DNA from: Rufibacter glacialis
Lineage (GTDB): Bacteria; Bacteroidota; Bacteroidia; Cytophagales; Hymenobacteraceae
DNA length: 64,000 nucleotides
Direction: 5' to 3'
Assembly: GCF_008271745.1 (NCBI RefSeq)
Contig: NZ_VKKZ01000022.1
Span: forward strand, 434,001-498,000
Of the stretch, positions 17,711 through 27,471 are shown in pieces; positions within the stretch are counted from its first letter, which is position 1, and the number at the start of each line of letters is the position of its first letter. The translations under genes and the position numbers were made by a program. The notes below the pieces were generated by a model. It had not been told where the DNA came from. It worked only from the letters and a program-made list of their open reading frames with translations, and did not search any database.

Positions 17711-19267
17711 TCAATATCTTTCCTTGATAATTTTTTCCAAGACAGCACTTCGTAAGGATTCAGCGGCCTCTACTTCTTCTTCCAACCAAGGCAGGGAGGT
17801 ATGTTTCACGGTTTCTTGGTAGGTCGCAAAGGAGTTGCGAGGGTGGTAGGACTTTCCGTCTGGCTCCAACTTAATAGCCTGGTTAGGGTCTCCGCCCCAG
17901 CTTATGGTCTGGAGCACCTCGGCCCTAAAACCCAGGATATAATCCCCCTGGGCGGCATTGATAGGAAGTACAATCAAGCCACTGGCCACGTCTTTGTAGT
18001 CCCGGGCCCGCACGTATTGGTGGGGGAGGGTGTCGGTGGCAAAAAGCTTGTCTGTATTGTTTCGGCGGAGCCAGTAAATCAATTCTTTCAGGTCTTGGGC
18101 CGAAGGCGTTTCCCCACCGGTCCACACAGCTCCCTCAAACAACAGTGCCGCCCCGGAAAGGTTTAGCAGGTTCATAATGGTGGAGGCACCAGACAAAAGG
18201 CCCTCTGAGAGAGAGGCGGTAGTATACAGCTGTTCCAGTAGTTGGGCATGAATGCCCCGCAACTGGGCCCGCAACGTAATGGTGTGCTCCCGCTCTTTCG
18301 CCGCCAGCTGGGCTGATACAATTCCCGCCAGTAAATCCAGCGCCGACCGAATCTCATAACTGGGGTTCATGGGCTGTCTGTGGTGGCAGGAAACCAGGCC
18401 CCACAGTTTGTTGTCCACTATAAAAGGCATTGACATGGAAGCCCTGACTTGCAGGTTGGCCAGGTACTCCAAATGCACGGTGGCCACACTTCTGAGGTTA
18501 CAGTCAGATAGATCGGTGAATTGCTGGGTGAGCGGGTTGATGAGGGGCCTTAGCCGGACGGGGGTGTACTCTCTGGTTGGAATCAGGCGGTAAGGGTTGC
18601 TGTAGTACAAATCCCTTGATTGTTTGGGGACATCAGAGGCCGGGAAACGCAACCCCAGGTAATCATCCATGCCTTCTTCCTTGGCTTGGCCTATGACCAC
18701 CCCGTTCCATTGAGGGTCAAACTGATAGGCCAGCACGCGGTCAAATCCGGTTAGTTTCTTTATTTCCTCTACCGTGATCTGAGCAATTTCCTGGATGTTT
18801 TCCGCCCCTTTTATCAAAGAGGTGAGGTATTTGATTTGCTGGTATAATTCAAGGAAAGAGTCTTTCGCAGAAGAGCTTTGGTTGTCTTCTAGTTCAACCA
18901 ATACATAGTCTTCTCTTGGGTGAACCAAGGCGGTGTAGGCGGCTTCTTTTTCCTCTACCAGGAACGTGAGGCTGAAAGGTACTTTTACCTGGTTCACCTT
19001 TCTCTGCACATGCGTCTTGAAAAGCTCAAACTGCGATGGCGGAAGAATAGCGGAAATAGGCTTGTCCAGGATATCAGAAGCTGGTATGCCCAGCAATTGC
19101 TCCACGTTCTCACTTACTTGTACTAGCCGCAGGCTGTCTTTTTCTAAGGTAAGCAAGACACCGTGGGGTTGGATAAGATTTACTAAATGCAGCGGGATGC
19201 TTCCGCAAAAGTCAGAGTCGTAGTTTTTTTCAATGGTGAAGCTAATGGGGGCCTGCTTTTTTTCCAT
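17711..19267 (-). CDS. Bacteriophytochrome sensory core (PAS-GAF-PHY) lacking a kinase
   Basis: A 518-aa protein. The N-terminal PAS domain (about 20-130) carries Cys21 before the LIQPHG motif, the position of the biliverdin-attaching Cys of bacteriophytochromes. The GAF domain (about 150-330) has PASDVP (209-214 region) and VHLEYLANLQVRASMSMPF. The PHY domain (about 345-500) contains SWGGDP and PRNSF, the tongue residues that contact the chromophore pocket. It therefore should bind biliverdin and switch between red- and far-red-absorbing forms. Unlike standard phytochromes it stops after PHY plus a short helix, with no histidine kinase. The following gene, 51 bp downstream, encodes a histidine kinase hybrid. 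No heme oxygenase gene is in the window. Confidence 0.92.
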   Translation of the reverse strand: MEKKQAPISFTIEKNYDSDFCGSIPLHLVNLIQPHGVLLTLEKDSLRLVQVSENVEQLLGIPASDILDKPISAILPPSQFELFKTHVQRKVNQVKVPFSLTFLVEEKEAAYTALVHPREDYVLVELEDNQSSSAKDSFLELYQQIKYLTSLIKGAENIQEIAQITVEEIKKLTGFDRVLAYQFDPQWNGVVIGQAKEEGMDDYLGLRFPASDVPKQSRDLYYSNPYRLIPTREYTPVRLRPLINPLTQQFTDLSDCNLRSVATVHLEYLANLQVRASMSMPFIVDNKLWGLVSCHHRQPMNPSYEIRSALDLLAGIVSAQLAAKEREHTITLRAQLRGIHAQLLEQLYTTASLSEGLLSGASTIMNLLNLSGAALLFEGAVWTGGETPSAQDLKELIYWLRRNNTDKLFATDTLPHQYVRARDYKDVASGLIVLPINAAQGDYILGFRAEVLQTISWGGDPNQAIKLEPDGKSYHPRNSFATYQETVKHTSLPWLEEEVEAAESLRSAVLEKIIKERY

Positions 19268-19887
19268 GGGGTAGTAGTAGTCTGTAAAAGGCTATAGGTA
19301 CGCGTAAGCGGTCCAGGGGGAAGTGCGCTTCCAGTTTCTGGATGCCCTATGACTTGCTACTACTTTGCTAGGATTTAGAGTAGGGCACCATGGGCGGGTT
19401 CAATTATTTCAAAAGTACGACAGGATTAGGAACTCTAAAAATATTGTGAATTCGCTTCTACGTATCTATCCTAGCCACTGCTGAAGAAAAAAGAATGATT
19501 GCTCCTTTTAAACCTGAGGATCCTCCTGTTTGGGGGCTTCTAATACTGCTCTTACCATAGGTTTGACTTTCTGCTTTGCCAGAAGAAACACAGCTTCCAT
19601 TAAGAAATTTCCCCTTGACCTGACTACCCTAGAAAGTCTAGCCTTCTAAAAGCAGGAATTTTTTATCACCAGTTTTTAGGATTTTATTTTTATCGGCTGT
19701 GCTTTAACAGGAATAGAGGGATTTTTATAATCATGCTTTTTGAAAAAAGTCAAGTAAACTAAGTTTTAATATAATTATATAAATATAAAACATTAACATT
19801 TGATTGAACTTCTCTTGCCGTACTCTGGTTTGCTGGATTATACTATAAATATTAAATAAAAAATTATAAACTAATAAAGCATTCAAG
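19268..19887. other. Divergent intergenic region, no feature found
   Basis: About 620 bp between the phytochrome gene and a secreted-protein gene; the half next to the secreted protein is AT-rich. It must hold two promoters, but none matches the TTTG-N19-TAnnTTTG consensus well (a TTTG at about 19800 with TACTCTG 18 bp later is the nearest). No ORF, terminator or palindrome-family copy was found. Confidence 0.5.
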
Positions 19888-22800
19888 ATGATGGTTAGAG
19901 CCTGCTACCCTGGTTATGTAAACCTTTCTCCAAAAATTTCCCTCTTAATTTTCTTATTTATTACCTCCTTTCATCTATTTGGATCAGCCCAATCACCTAG
20001 TACTTTTGTAGTGGGCGATTACCGAACTGCTTCTACTGGAACCTTAAGCCAAACCGGGGGCACATGTGTTTTAGAGCAGTTTGCTGCTGATGGAACCTGG
20101 AAGCCCGCTTCGTACCCCCTTCCCATAACCAGTACGCTTTTCGTAGAGCATACTGCCCAATTATCAGGTTCTCTCCAGGTGGCTACCCTGTTCATTGCCT
20201 CCCAAAAGACATTTACCATACCAGGGAGTCAAAAGCTGTTGACCACAGCCAAACTTACCATTTCAGATTTAGCGGAACTGGTACAGGAAGGAGAAATAGA
20301 AAACCGGGGAACCTTGCAGTTGCTGGCGGGCTCCAGGTTAAGAATCAAAAACGCAGCTTATAAATCCAGTGCTTTGATTTGGGCAGGCACAGAGGAGATT
20401 GATGCCAATTCTGAAATCAGAATTGAGTCAGCGGAGGCTAATGCCCTTTTGTTCAGTAACACCCAGCTCAGTCCGCAGGCCCATGGCTATTGGTTCGGCA
20501 AAGTGACCCTAGCCCTCCCCAACGCCAATACCCAGTGGCAACTCCTTGATTCTTCGGCACCATTGGCTGCCCAGGGTTTTCAAGCGACCTTAGCCGCTTC
20601 CTCTTCACTTGTTTTTTTGGCGGGCCCCAACCTTTCCCTTCAGTTTGGCCAACACCTCACCTTAGCTGGTGGTAGCTACGTGCTGCAAAACCAAACCAGC
20701 GGAACCGGCAACCTTTCCGTAGCCGGCGACTTAGTCTTGCAACAAGCCACCCTCACCTTTACCCCGGGGCCTACTGCTTCTGTGGTATCCACGCTTGACC
20801 TGAAAGGGAATCTAACCACAGATGCTGCCTCTGTCCTGAACAGCAACAGTACCATTGACGCGAGCAAGAGCGGGATCCGGTTTAACGGAACTTCTTGGCA
20901 AATGCTCCAGGCGGCCGGACCGGTAAACCATGTCTCCTTGACAGTCAAAGGCGGAGCCTTGGTTCGGCTTGGGAGCAACCTCTTACTAAACCCAACCAAT
21001 TCTGTGTATGCCAGTACCTTGGCCGTTGAGAACGGCGGTACGCTGGATTTTGCCACCGATGCTGCGGGGCAGGGCTATCAGGTACAGGGGCAGGGCTACT
21101 TCAGGCTGGAACAGGGCGGCACGTTGTTTGTCACCAGCGCCGCAGGTATCAATGCTACCGGCCTGAGTGGGAACGTACAGGTTTCTGACAGCAGGAGATC
21201 TTTCAACCATTTGGCAACCTATGTCTACAATGGCAAAGTCCCACAACAAACCGGAACCGCTTTCCCCACTACTGCCAGTGGCAAAATCATCATCATAGAC
21301 AATCCTACTACCGTCACCGTCACCAGCAATGTTGGTATTTCCAGTAATACCGGTCAATATCCTCAGGGAGGTAGATTAGAGATCAGGAATGGCACCTTGG
21401 TGGCCACTGCTTCAGGAGATGTGACTGGTAGCGGTAAATTGGTCATGAGTGGTGGGGCCTATCAGATTCACACGTTGAACACCACTGTGCCCCTCCTTTC
21501 AGGAGACTATGAATTAACCGGAGGTACTGTTGAATTGGCTGGTCAGGGAAACCAAATTATAAGAGGAGGAGCGTCTAACATTTACCACAACCTGCTGATC
21601 AGCGGCAAGAATGAACCTGGTATCTCTTCAAAAACCATTTCCACCACTACCACGGTGAATCAGAATTTGACCATTCTACCCAACGCCATTCTGGATATCA
21701 CGAACAAGTCTTTGAAGGGAGATGCGGGTTTAACCATGACCGGCGGCGTGTTCAGGACCAGCAGAACCGGTACCACCTTCCCAGAACTAGACGGGAAAAA
21801 TACACCGTATACCCTCAGTGGCGGCACCATTGAGTTCTATGGGACGATCAACGGCCAACACCAATCCATCAGAGGAACTTATGGATCCTCCCAGAAAGTG
21901 ACCTACCAACATCTGTTGCTCACCGCCGCAGTTGCGAATACGATGAATGAGTCTGGAAACCAGTTGGTTAGTGCCAATTTTGATGTAAGCGGAACGCTCA
22001 CCGTTAAAGCCCCGGCTGTGTTTCAGATAGGCAGTAACCGCGCCGTGGGAGGAACCGGGAACTTCGTGCTGGAACCAGGGGCAACCTTGTTATATGGGTC
22101 TCCGCAGGGAATCACCGCTAGCGGTACGGGGACTTCTGCTGGCAATGTGCGGGTGAGTGGTACCCGGTCTTTTTCTGCCCAAGCCCACTATGGCTTCATT
22201 GGGAACTCTGAGATGGTGACCGGAGAGGCCTTGCCAAGCACAGTGGCCCAACTACTGGTGGCTAAAACCGGCGGCGGCGTTACACTGTCCAAGGCGGTCA
22301 GCGTAAGCCAGGGCATCACCCTGAAAAGCGGAATCGTTAAAACAGAGGGGCATGAGTTGTCTCTCCTGAACCAGGACCCCAATGCTTTGAAAATAGTAGA
22401 TGCCTCTTTATACATCCAGGGTAATTTGAGGCGGGCGGTAGGCAGCAGTGGCACCTATTCCTTCCCGGTAGGAAATTCTGCAGGAAAACGGAATGTAGAC
22501 CTGATATCTAATGGATTAAGCGGAAATGGTTTCCAAAGCATTCTGGTGAACTTTACCCCGCTCTCGCACCACCAGGACCAGGACCTTCAGGTCACGGAAG
22601 AGAGTTTGCGATACGCCTTTTTAGAGAAGGAAGGGGTATGGCAAGTACAACCCAATGCCACGCCTGCCACTGGAAAGTATACCGCCCAGGCTTCTCTGCT
22701 TGGCTTCCCCAATGTATCAGACAACAGGTTCGGGTTGTTGACCCGGCCAATGGGCGCTGCCAGCGGTAAAGAGTGGACTACGGGTGGCGGAACATTAGAG

Positions 22801-23442
22801 CCTGCGGGAAAAGAAGGCCGGACGGTGGTGGGCGGCTATGCCCAACGGAATAACGTGAACGCCTTTGGTCAACTAGCCTTGGGAACAGTGGAAGGTGTGT
22901 TGCCGGTAACTTGGCTGCACGTGAGAGCTGAGTGGAAAAACCTGCAGGTGCAGGTGCAATGGGCCACCGCCATGGAGGTGAACAATGACCGCTTTGAAGT
23001 AGAGGTATCAGAAGATGGAAAGCGGTTCCAGAAAATAGGAACGGTGTCCGGTAAAGGAAACAGCCAAATGGTGCAGCACTATTCTTTTCTTCATACGGCC
23101 AAGAATGCCACTGTCATGTACTACCGCGTGAAGCAGATTGACTATGACGGAAAGTATGAATACAGTAAAGTAGTAGCGGTAAAAGCAGGCGGACCTTCCC
23201 TGGCTTCCATGACCTTGTATCCCAACCCCAGCCAGGATTATTTGTATCTCAGGGGTCTAAGTGTAGAACCTACTGCAGTTATTGAGATTATGGATATCAG
23301 GGGGAACAGAGTAATCCAGGTAAAGCCTGTTCAACACGAGGACGTGCTGGTTATTCCGGTGCAGCATCTGGCGGCTGGTGCCTATCTTCTACGGATCCAG
23401 ACAAACACAACTTTGGTGCAGGAGCGGTTTGTGAAACAGTAG
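19888..23442 (+). CDS. Large secreted repeat-rich protein with type IX sorting domain
   Basis: A 1184-aa protein with a signal peptide (hydrophobic LLIFLFITSFHLFGSAQ, about residues 19-35) and a C-terminal Por secretion system type A sorting domain (about 1105-1184; SMTLYPNPSQDYLYL, DIRGNRVI, AAGAYLLRI). Between them lie about 900 residues of short, Gly/Thr/Ser-rich beta segments with GGTL, GNLTV and ENGGTL-like turns, typical of right-handed beta-helix or adhesin regions. A strand-rich domain with ATAMEVNNDRFEVEVSEDGKRF follows, as often seen just before the sorting domain. It is exported by Sec, then T9SS, and anchored or released at the cell surface. No enzyme motif is seen. The function is likely adhesion or matrix formation. 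Confidence 0.88.
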   Translation: MMVRACYPGYVNLSPKISLLIFLFITSFHLFGSAQSPSTFVVGDYRTASTGTLSQTGGTCVLEQFAADGTWKPASYPLPITSTLFVEHTAQLSGSLQVATLFIASQKTFTIPGSQKLLTTAKLTISDLAELVQEGEIENRGTLQLLAGSRLRIKNAAYKSSALIWAGTEEIDANSEIRIESAEANALLFSNTQLSPQAHGYWFGKVTLALPNANTQWQLLDSSAPLAAQGFQATLAASSSLVFLAGPNLSLQFGQHLTLAGGSYVLQNQTSGTGNLSVAGDLVLQQATLTFTPGPTASVVSTLDLKGNLTTDAASVLNSNSTIDASKSGIRFNGTSWQMLQAAGPVNHVSLTVKGGALVRLGSNLLLNPTNSVYASTLAVENGGTLDFATDAAGQGYQVQGQGYFRLEQGGTLFVTSAAGINATGLSGNVQVSDSRRSFNHLATYVYNGKVPQQTGTAFPTTASGKIIIIDNPTTVTVTSNVGISSNTGQYPQGGRLEIRNGTLVATASGDVTGSGKLVMSGGAYQIHTLNTTVPLLSGDYELTGGTVELAGQGNQIIRGGASNIYHNLLISGKNEPGISSKTISTTTTVNQNLTILPNAILDITNKSLKGDAGLTMTGGVFRTSRTGTTFPELDGKNTPYTLSGGTIEFYGTINGQHQSIRGTYGSSQKVTYQHLLLTAAVANTMNESGNQLVSANFDVSGTLTVKAPAVFQIGSNRAVGGTGNFVLEPGATLLYGSPQGITASGTGTSAGNVRVSGTRSFSAQAHYGFIGNSEMVTGEALPSTVAQLLVAKTGGGVTLSKAVSVSQGITLKSGIVKTEGHELSLLNQDPNALKIVDASLYIQGNLRRAVGSSGTYSFPVGNSAGKRNVDLISNGLSGNGFQSILVNFTPLSHHQDQDLQVTEESLRYAFLEKEGVWQVQPNATPATGKYTAQASLLGFPNVSDNRFGLLTRPMGAASGKEWTTGGGTLEPAGKEGRTVVGGYAQRNNVNAFGQLALGTVEGVLPVTWLHVRAEWKNLQVQVQWATAMEVNNDRFEVEVSEDGKRFQKIGTVSGKGNSQMVQHYSFLHTAKNATVMYYRVKQIDYDGKYEYSKVVAVKAGGPSLASMTLYPNPSQDYLYLRGLSVEPTAVIEIMDIRGNRVIQVKPVQHEDVLVIPVQHLAAGAYLLRIQTNTTLVQERFVKQ

Positions 23443-23478
23443 GTTTTAAGGCTTGTTTTTGAAAAAACGGCTAAAAAG
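23442..23478. repeat. Dispersed palindrome, copy 5
   Basis: ggttttaaggcttg / tttttgaaaaa / acggctaaaaag. It begins inside the stop codon of the secreted protein and runs into the terminator. Confidence 0.65.
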
Positions 23479-23518
23479 AGAGGGCTGCACCAGAATGGTG
23501 CAGCCCTCTCTTTTTAGC
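23470..23518. terminator. 22-bp-stem bidirectional terminator
   Basis: Perfect 22-bp arms 23470-23491 and 23497-23518 with loop agaat, A-rich left and T-rich right ends, between the convergent secreted-protein and purF-like genes. Confidence 0.92.
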
Positions 23519-23566
23519 TATTGAATAACGGACTGGGCCGCTCGGTTCATAAAATCTTCTGGCGAC

Positions 23567-25459
23567 TTAGTAAGCCCGGCCGTTGTTGTTCTCCATGAAG
23601 TTCACGAAGGCTCTATTCACCACTTTCATCCCACCCGGGGTAGGGAAGTTGCCGGTGAAGTACCAGTCGCCAATGTGGTTGGGAATAGCGGCGTGAAGGC
23701 CTTCCACGGTCTGGAAAATCACCTCCACCTCGGCTTTCACGCCAGGGGCTTTCACAATCTGGGCAACTTTAGAGCTGATTTCCTCCAGAGTGAACTGGTC
23801 GTAGAGTTCCTGGACGAAGTTCTTCTCTTTGGCGGCCCCGTTGGCCAGGGCGGTTTGGCATTTTTGGTACACCTCGGTGGCCATTCCTTCGCGCTGATGG
23901 TCTTTGAGCAAGCCCATCATGGCCCTGAACGCCACAAACTCCTTCATCTTAGACATGTCAATGCCGTAGCAGTCTGGGTAGCGAATTTGGGGGGCGCAGG
24001 AAACGATGATGATTTTCTTCGGCCCCAGGCGGTCCAACATCTTGATGATGCTTTTCTCCAGGGTGGTACCGCGCACGATGGAATCATCAATCACCACCAC
24101 GGTGTCAATTCCTTTTTTCACCACCTCATAGGTCGTGTCATAGACGTGGGCAACCAGGTCATCGCGCGAATCATTGTCGGTGATGAAGGTGCGGAGCTTG
24201 GCGTCTTTGATGACCAGTTTCTCTACCCGGGGCTTGAAGGAAAGGATGTTCTCCAGCTTGGTCACATCACCGTTGGCTTCCTCTATGGCCGAGCGGCGGT
24301 AGGTGCGCAGGTAATCTTCCACGCCTTCCATCATGCCCAGGAAAGAAGACTCCGCGGTATTGGGGATGTAGGAGAAAACGGTATTCTCCAAATCGTAGTC
24401 CACAGCTTTCAAGACCTGCGGGCTCAGGAGTTTGCCCAGCATCTTGCGTTCCTGGTAAATCTCGGGGTCATTGCCGCGCGAGAAGTAGATGCGCTCAAAG
24501 CTGCAGGATTTCTTCTCCAAAGCAGGCAAGACCTCTTTCTCAGAGGCTTCGCCGTTCTTACTTATAATTAGCGCATGGCCCGGCGATACTTCCTTGATCT
24601 GGCTGTATTCCACCCCGAAGGCGGTTTTAATAGCCGGTTTCTCCGAAGCGATCACCACGATCTCGTCATCCATGTAATAATATGCCGGCCGGATACCCGA
24701 TGGGTCCCGCACCACGAAGGCGGCGCCGTAGCCCGTGAGCCCTGCCATGGCATACCCGCCGTCAAAGTCCTTGCAGGCCCGGCGCAGAACGCGCTGCAGG
24801 TCCAGGTTTTCTTCAATCAGGGCGGTGATCTCTTCGTTGTTGTGGTCGGGTTTGAAGTAATCAAAGAGGCGCTGGTTTTCCTCGTCCAGGAAGTGCCCGA
24901 TCTTCTCCAGTACTGTCACGGTGTCAATCTTCTGGCGGGGGTGCTGGCCCAGGTCGGTGAGCACGTTGAAGAGCTCGTCAACGTTGGTCATGTTGAAGTT
25001 ACCGGCTACGGCCAGGCTCCGGTTACGCCAGTTGTTCTCGCGCACCATGGGGTGGCAGTTGTCAACGCTGTTCTCGCCGTGGGTGCCGTAACGCAAATGG
25101 CCCAGATACACATCACCCAAAAAGGGGAGATTCTGTCTGAGCCATTCTACATTCTTGGATTCCTGCGGGAACTTGCGCTTCATCTTGCCGTATTTCTCGC
25201 TTATTTTCCCAAAAATAGCGTCAATCGCCTTGGTCTTGACAGACCTATAGCGGGCAATGTATTCGGTGCCGGGGGTAGCATTGATCTTGATGCTGGCAAA
25301 ACCAGCCCCGTCTTGGCCACGGTTATGCTGTTTTTCCATGAGCAGGTACATTTTCTGTACCCCGTACATGGGAGTGCCGTATTTCTCAGTGTAATATTCT
25401 AAGGGTTTGCGGAGGCGGACCAGGGCTATGCCGCACTCATGTTTTATCGCATCACTCAT
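23567..25459 (-). CDS. Amidophosphoribosyltransferase-like protein (PurF family, long form)
   Basis: A 630-aa protein: N-terminal class II glutamine amidotransferase domain with Cys9 following a short leader (MSDAIKHEC), then a phosphoribosyltransferase domain with the PRPP loop VVVIDDSIVRGTTLEKS (about 465-481). PurF transfers glutamine nitrogen to PRPP, giving phosphoribosylamine, the first step of purine synthesis. Standard PurF is about 470-510 aa; this form carries inserts (for example FGKISEKYGKMKRKF near 84-98) and a longer C-terminus. As I recall, Bacteroidota often carry such a long paralogue beside a canonical PurF, so it may not be the only copy. Catalytic residues appear intact. 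Confidence 0.85.
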   Translation of the reverse strand: MSDAIKHECGIALVRLRKPLEYYTEKYGTPMYGVQKMYLLMEKQHNRGQDGAGFASIKINATPGTEYIARYRSVKTKAIDAIFGKISEKYGKMKRKFPQESKNVEWLRQNLPFLGDVYLGHLRYGTHGENSVDNCHPMVRENNWRNRSLAVAGNFNMTNVDELFNVLTDLGQHPRQKIDTVTVLEKIGHFLDEENQRLFDYFKPDHNNEEITALIEENLDLQRVLRRACKDFDGGYAMAGLTGYGAAFVVRDPSGIRPAYYYMDDEIVVIASEKPAIKTAFGVEYSQIKEVSPGHALIISKNGEASEKEVLPALEKKSCSFERIYFSRGNDPEIYQERKMLGKLLSPQVLKAVDYDLENTVFSYIPNTAESSFLGMMEGVEDYLRTYRRSAIEEANGDVTKLENILSFKPRVEKLVIKDAKLRTFITDNDSRDDLVAHVYDTTYEVVKKGIDTVVVIDDSIVRGTTLEKSIIKMLDRLGPKKIIIVSCAPQIRYPDCYGIDMSKMKEFVAFRAMMGLLKDHQREGMATEVYQKCQTALANGAAKEKNFVQELYDQFTLEEISSKVAQIVKAPGVKAEVEVIFQTVEGLHAAIPNHIGDWYFTGNFPTPGGMKVVNRAFVNFMENNNGRAY

Positions 25460-26089
25460 GGTAAAAGGTTTAAAGGCGAAAGCACGGGTTCAATGACTTC
25501 CGGCAGCCAGCTTGCATTCTGAAAGGAGCAGAGCGGGCATGCAAAGGTAATGGGAAAAATACGTAACCTGCTACAGGAAAAACCCTTTTTCTGGCGACCC
25601 ATCCTGCAGTGTCCTGAGACCTATCGGTTCCGGGACCTGCTCTCTTGCCTCTTCCTTTGTAAGATGATAAAGCTCCCCTGAAAAGTGCCACCGGAATTTG
25701 TTGTTGGGTAATGGTGAACTAGCCTTCAGCCCTGGAAGTAAGGAGCCTAGGTTCTTCATCATGGTGTTCTACCAATAAGCCTCCTTTGAGCCTGGGCTTT
25801 TAACAGACCCTGAACTTGGGGAGACAGGATGATATTACAAGGCCGCAGAAGGCTCTTCTTACCTCCAATTTTATCCATAGTATTCGGTGATCAAATTTTC
25901 CTCACTCTCTGCTCATTTTAAGCGTTTTGGCTTTCTTTCCTTAAAAACAGGGCAAAAGAAAGCTGAAGAAAAACCCTTAATCGAGCAGAAGACGGAGGGA
26001 TTCCCGTTTAGGTGGTAGTTTCTGAAAAGTGAGTAGGAAAGGAAGGAGTAGGCGCAGGAGGGCTTCTGAATGTTGCCTACCTTTGCGGC
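25460..26089. other. Divergent gap, one palindrome copy
   Basis: About 630 bp between the purF-like gene and a divergent transporter gene. A dispersed-palindrome copy lies at 25922-25958. Two minus-strand ORFs (25470-25691 and 25571-25762) overlap in different frames and lack coding character. Nothing else was recognised. Confidence 0.55.
25922..25958. repeat. Dispersed palindrome, copy 6
   Basis: gcgttttggctttct / ttccttaaaa / acagggcaaaag, with the family's outer and inner features. Confidence 0.55.
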
Positions 26090-26977
26090 ATGAACAGACA
26101 GTTACAGGTGCATGGCGCCTTGTTTTTGGTAGCCCTTATCTACGGGGCTAATTACAGCATTGCCAAGGAGATCATGCCCCGGTATATTTTGCCTTTCGGA
26201 TTGATTGTGATCAGGGTGGTGAGTGCGGTGCTGGTGTTCGGAAGCCTGTCTTTGTTTGTGGTGAAGGAGAAGGTGCAGAGCAAGAAAGACTGGCTCCGCC
26301 TGATCCTGTGCGGTCTGTTCGGGATCACCATCAACCAACTTTCGTTCTTCAGTGGCCTCAACCTTACCTCGCCCATCAATGCTTCGCTCATCCAGACGGT
26401 TTCGCCGGTGGTGGTGGTGCTGTTGTCCGCTTTCCTGCTGAAGGAACGGATTCAGGTTTTCCGCATGGTAGGCATTCTTCTGGCGGGTCTGGGTGCCTTG
26501 CTGCTCATCTCTGGCAAGGCCGGCAATGCCCAGGGCCATCTGCTGGGCGACCTCCTGATTCTGGTGAACGCGGCCAGCTTTGGGGCCTTTCTGGTGCTGG
26601 TAAAACCTCTGATGCAGCGCTATAATCCTATTACTGTGGTCAGCCGTATTTTCCTGGTGGGTTCGGTGGGGGTTATTCCTTTTGGGCTGGGGCAGGTCAT
26701 TCAACCGGCTTACGGATCCTTCCCGGCAGCCATCTGGGGAGCCATTGCTTTTGTGGTGATAGGCATGACCATTGTGGCGTACCTGTTAAATGTGTGGGCC
26801 ATGAAATACGCCAGCCCGGCGCTGGTGGGGGTGTACATCTATTTGCAACCGGCGTTTGCCATCCTGATCGCCGTAGGCTTGGGCAAAGACGTCTTCACCT
26901 TCCAAAAGGCCCTGTACGCCAGTATGATTTTTGGTGGGGTATACCTGGTGAGTAAGCCGAAAAAGGTAGCTGTTTAG
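26090..26977 (+). CDS. EamA/DMT-family inner-membrane transporter
   Basis: A 295-aa protein with about ten hydrophobic segments in two EamA repeats (about 8-140 and 155-290). The first repeat ends with a typical helix (VGILLAGLGALLLISGKAGN); the second begins with LGDLLILVNAASFGAFLVLVKPL. Members of the drug/metabolite transporter family export amino acids, metabolites or drugs; the substrate is not predictable. A palindrome-family element overlaps the stop codon. An 86-aa gene of unknown role follows 79 bp downstream. Confidence 0.9.
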   Translation: MNRQLQVHGALFLVALIYGANYSIAKEIMPRYILPFGLIVIRVVSAVLVFGSLSLFVVKEKVQSKKDWLRLILCGLFGITINQLSFFSGLNLTSPINASLIQTVSPVVVVLLSAFLLKERIQVFRMVGILLAGLGALLLISGKAGNAQGHLLGDLLILVNAASFGAFLVLVKPLMQRYNPITVVSRIFLVGSVGVIPFGLGQVIQPAYGSFPAAIWGAIAFVVIGMTIVAYLLNVWAMKYASPALVGVYIYLQPAFAILIAVGLGKDVFTFQKALYASMIFGGVYLVSKPKKVAV

Positions 26978-27008
26978 CGGGTGTTTCGTAAAAAATAGTG
27001 CTAAAACG
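26971..27008. repeat. Dispersed palindrome, copy 7 (overlaps a stop codon)
   Basis: tgtttagcgggtgttt / cgt / aaaaaatagtgctaaaacg. The copy includes the last codons and the TAG of the EamA gene, so it may act as a weak terminator or mRNA 3' stabiliser. Confidence 0.65.
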
Positions 27009-27056
27009 ATACCATGGGCCGGACTCACTCGTTCAAGGCAGAACAACTAGTAAAAA

Positions 27057-27317
27057 ATGACCGATCTGAATCCTTACGCCGATGACGCCCTCCACCACCT
27101 TTTTCTGCTGGTAGAAGCCCAGGATGCCACGTGCATGCTCAACCTGGCTGGCCATCCGCTCCGGATCAGGGAGGTGGTTTTCCAGATGGTGGACAACGGG
27201 TGCCGGGTGAGCAAGGTGGAGGCCGACTTTTACAACACGTTTCTCTATGACAAAGAGGTGACGGAGATCTATGACTACCTCACCACCATCATCAAAGTAA
27301 AGTTTGTGAAAGTGTAG
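27057..27317 (+). CDS. Conserved-looking small protein of unknown function
   Basis: An 86-aa soluble protein with good codon usage, predominantly helical in its first half (ADDALHHLFLLVEAQD) and ending in a KVKFVKV strand. There are no cysteine pairs or known motifs. It sits between a transporter gene and aspartase on the same strand, with a palindrome copy directly after its stop. I do not recognise the family. Confidence 0.7.
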   Translation: MTDLNPYADDALHHLFLLVEAQDATCMLNLAGHPLRIREVVFQMVDNGCRVSKVEADFYNTFLYDKEVTEIYDYLTTIIKVKFVKV

Positions 27318-27360
27318 CTGGGTTTTGGCGGCATATTCCGGAAAAGGCTGCCAAAACAGG
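27318..27360. repeat. Dispersed palindrome, copy 8
   Basis: One of the best copies: gttttggcggc / atattccggaaaag / gctgccaaaac. It starts at the first base after the stop codon of the 86-aa gene. Confidence 0.7.
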
Positions 27361-27471
27361 TTAAAAGGGTATGACACTCTTCTCCGGGACAGAGGGCCGG
27401 AGAAAACAAAGTTGCCTGAAATGGGGTAAAGTACAAGATGATGCGCGCATCCGTATTTAAACCTATTGCAC

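Noticed and set aside
25470-25762. Two overlapping minus-strand ORFs upstream of the purF-like gene
   Set aside because: They overlap in different frames in a promoter region and show no coding pattern or homology I recognise.
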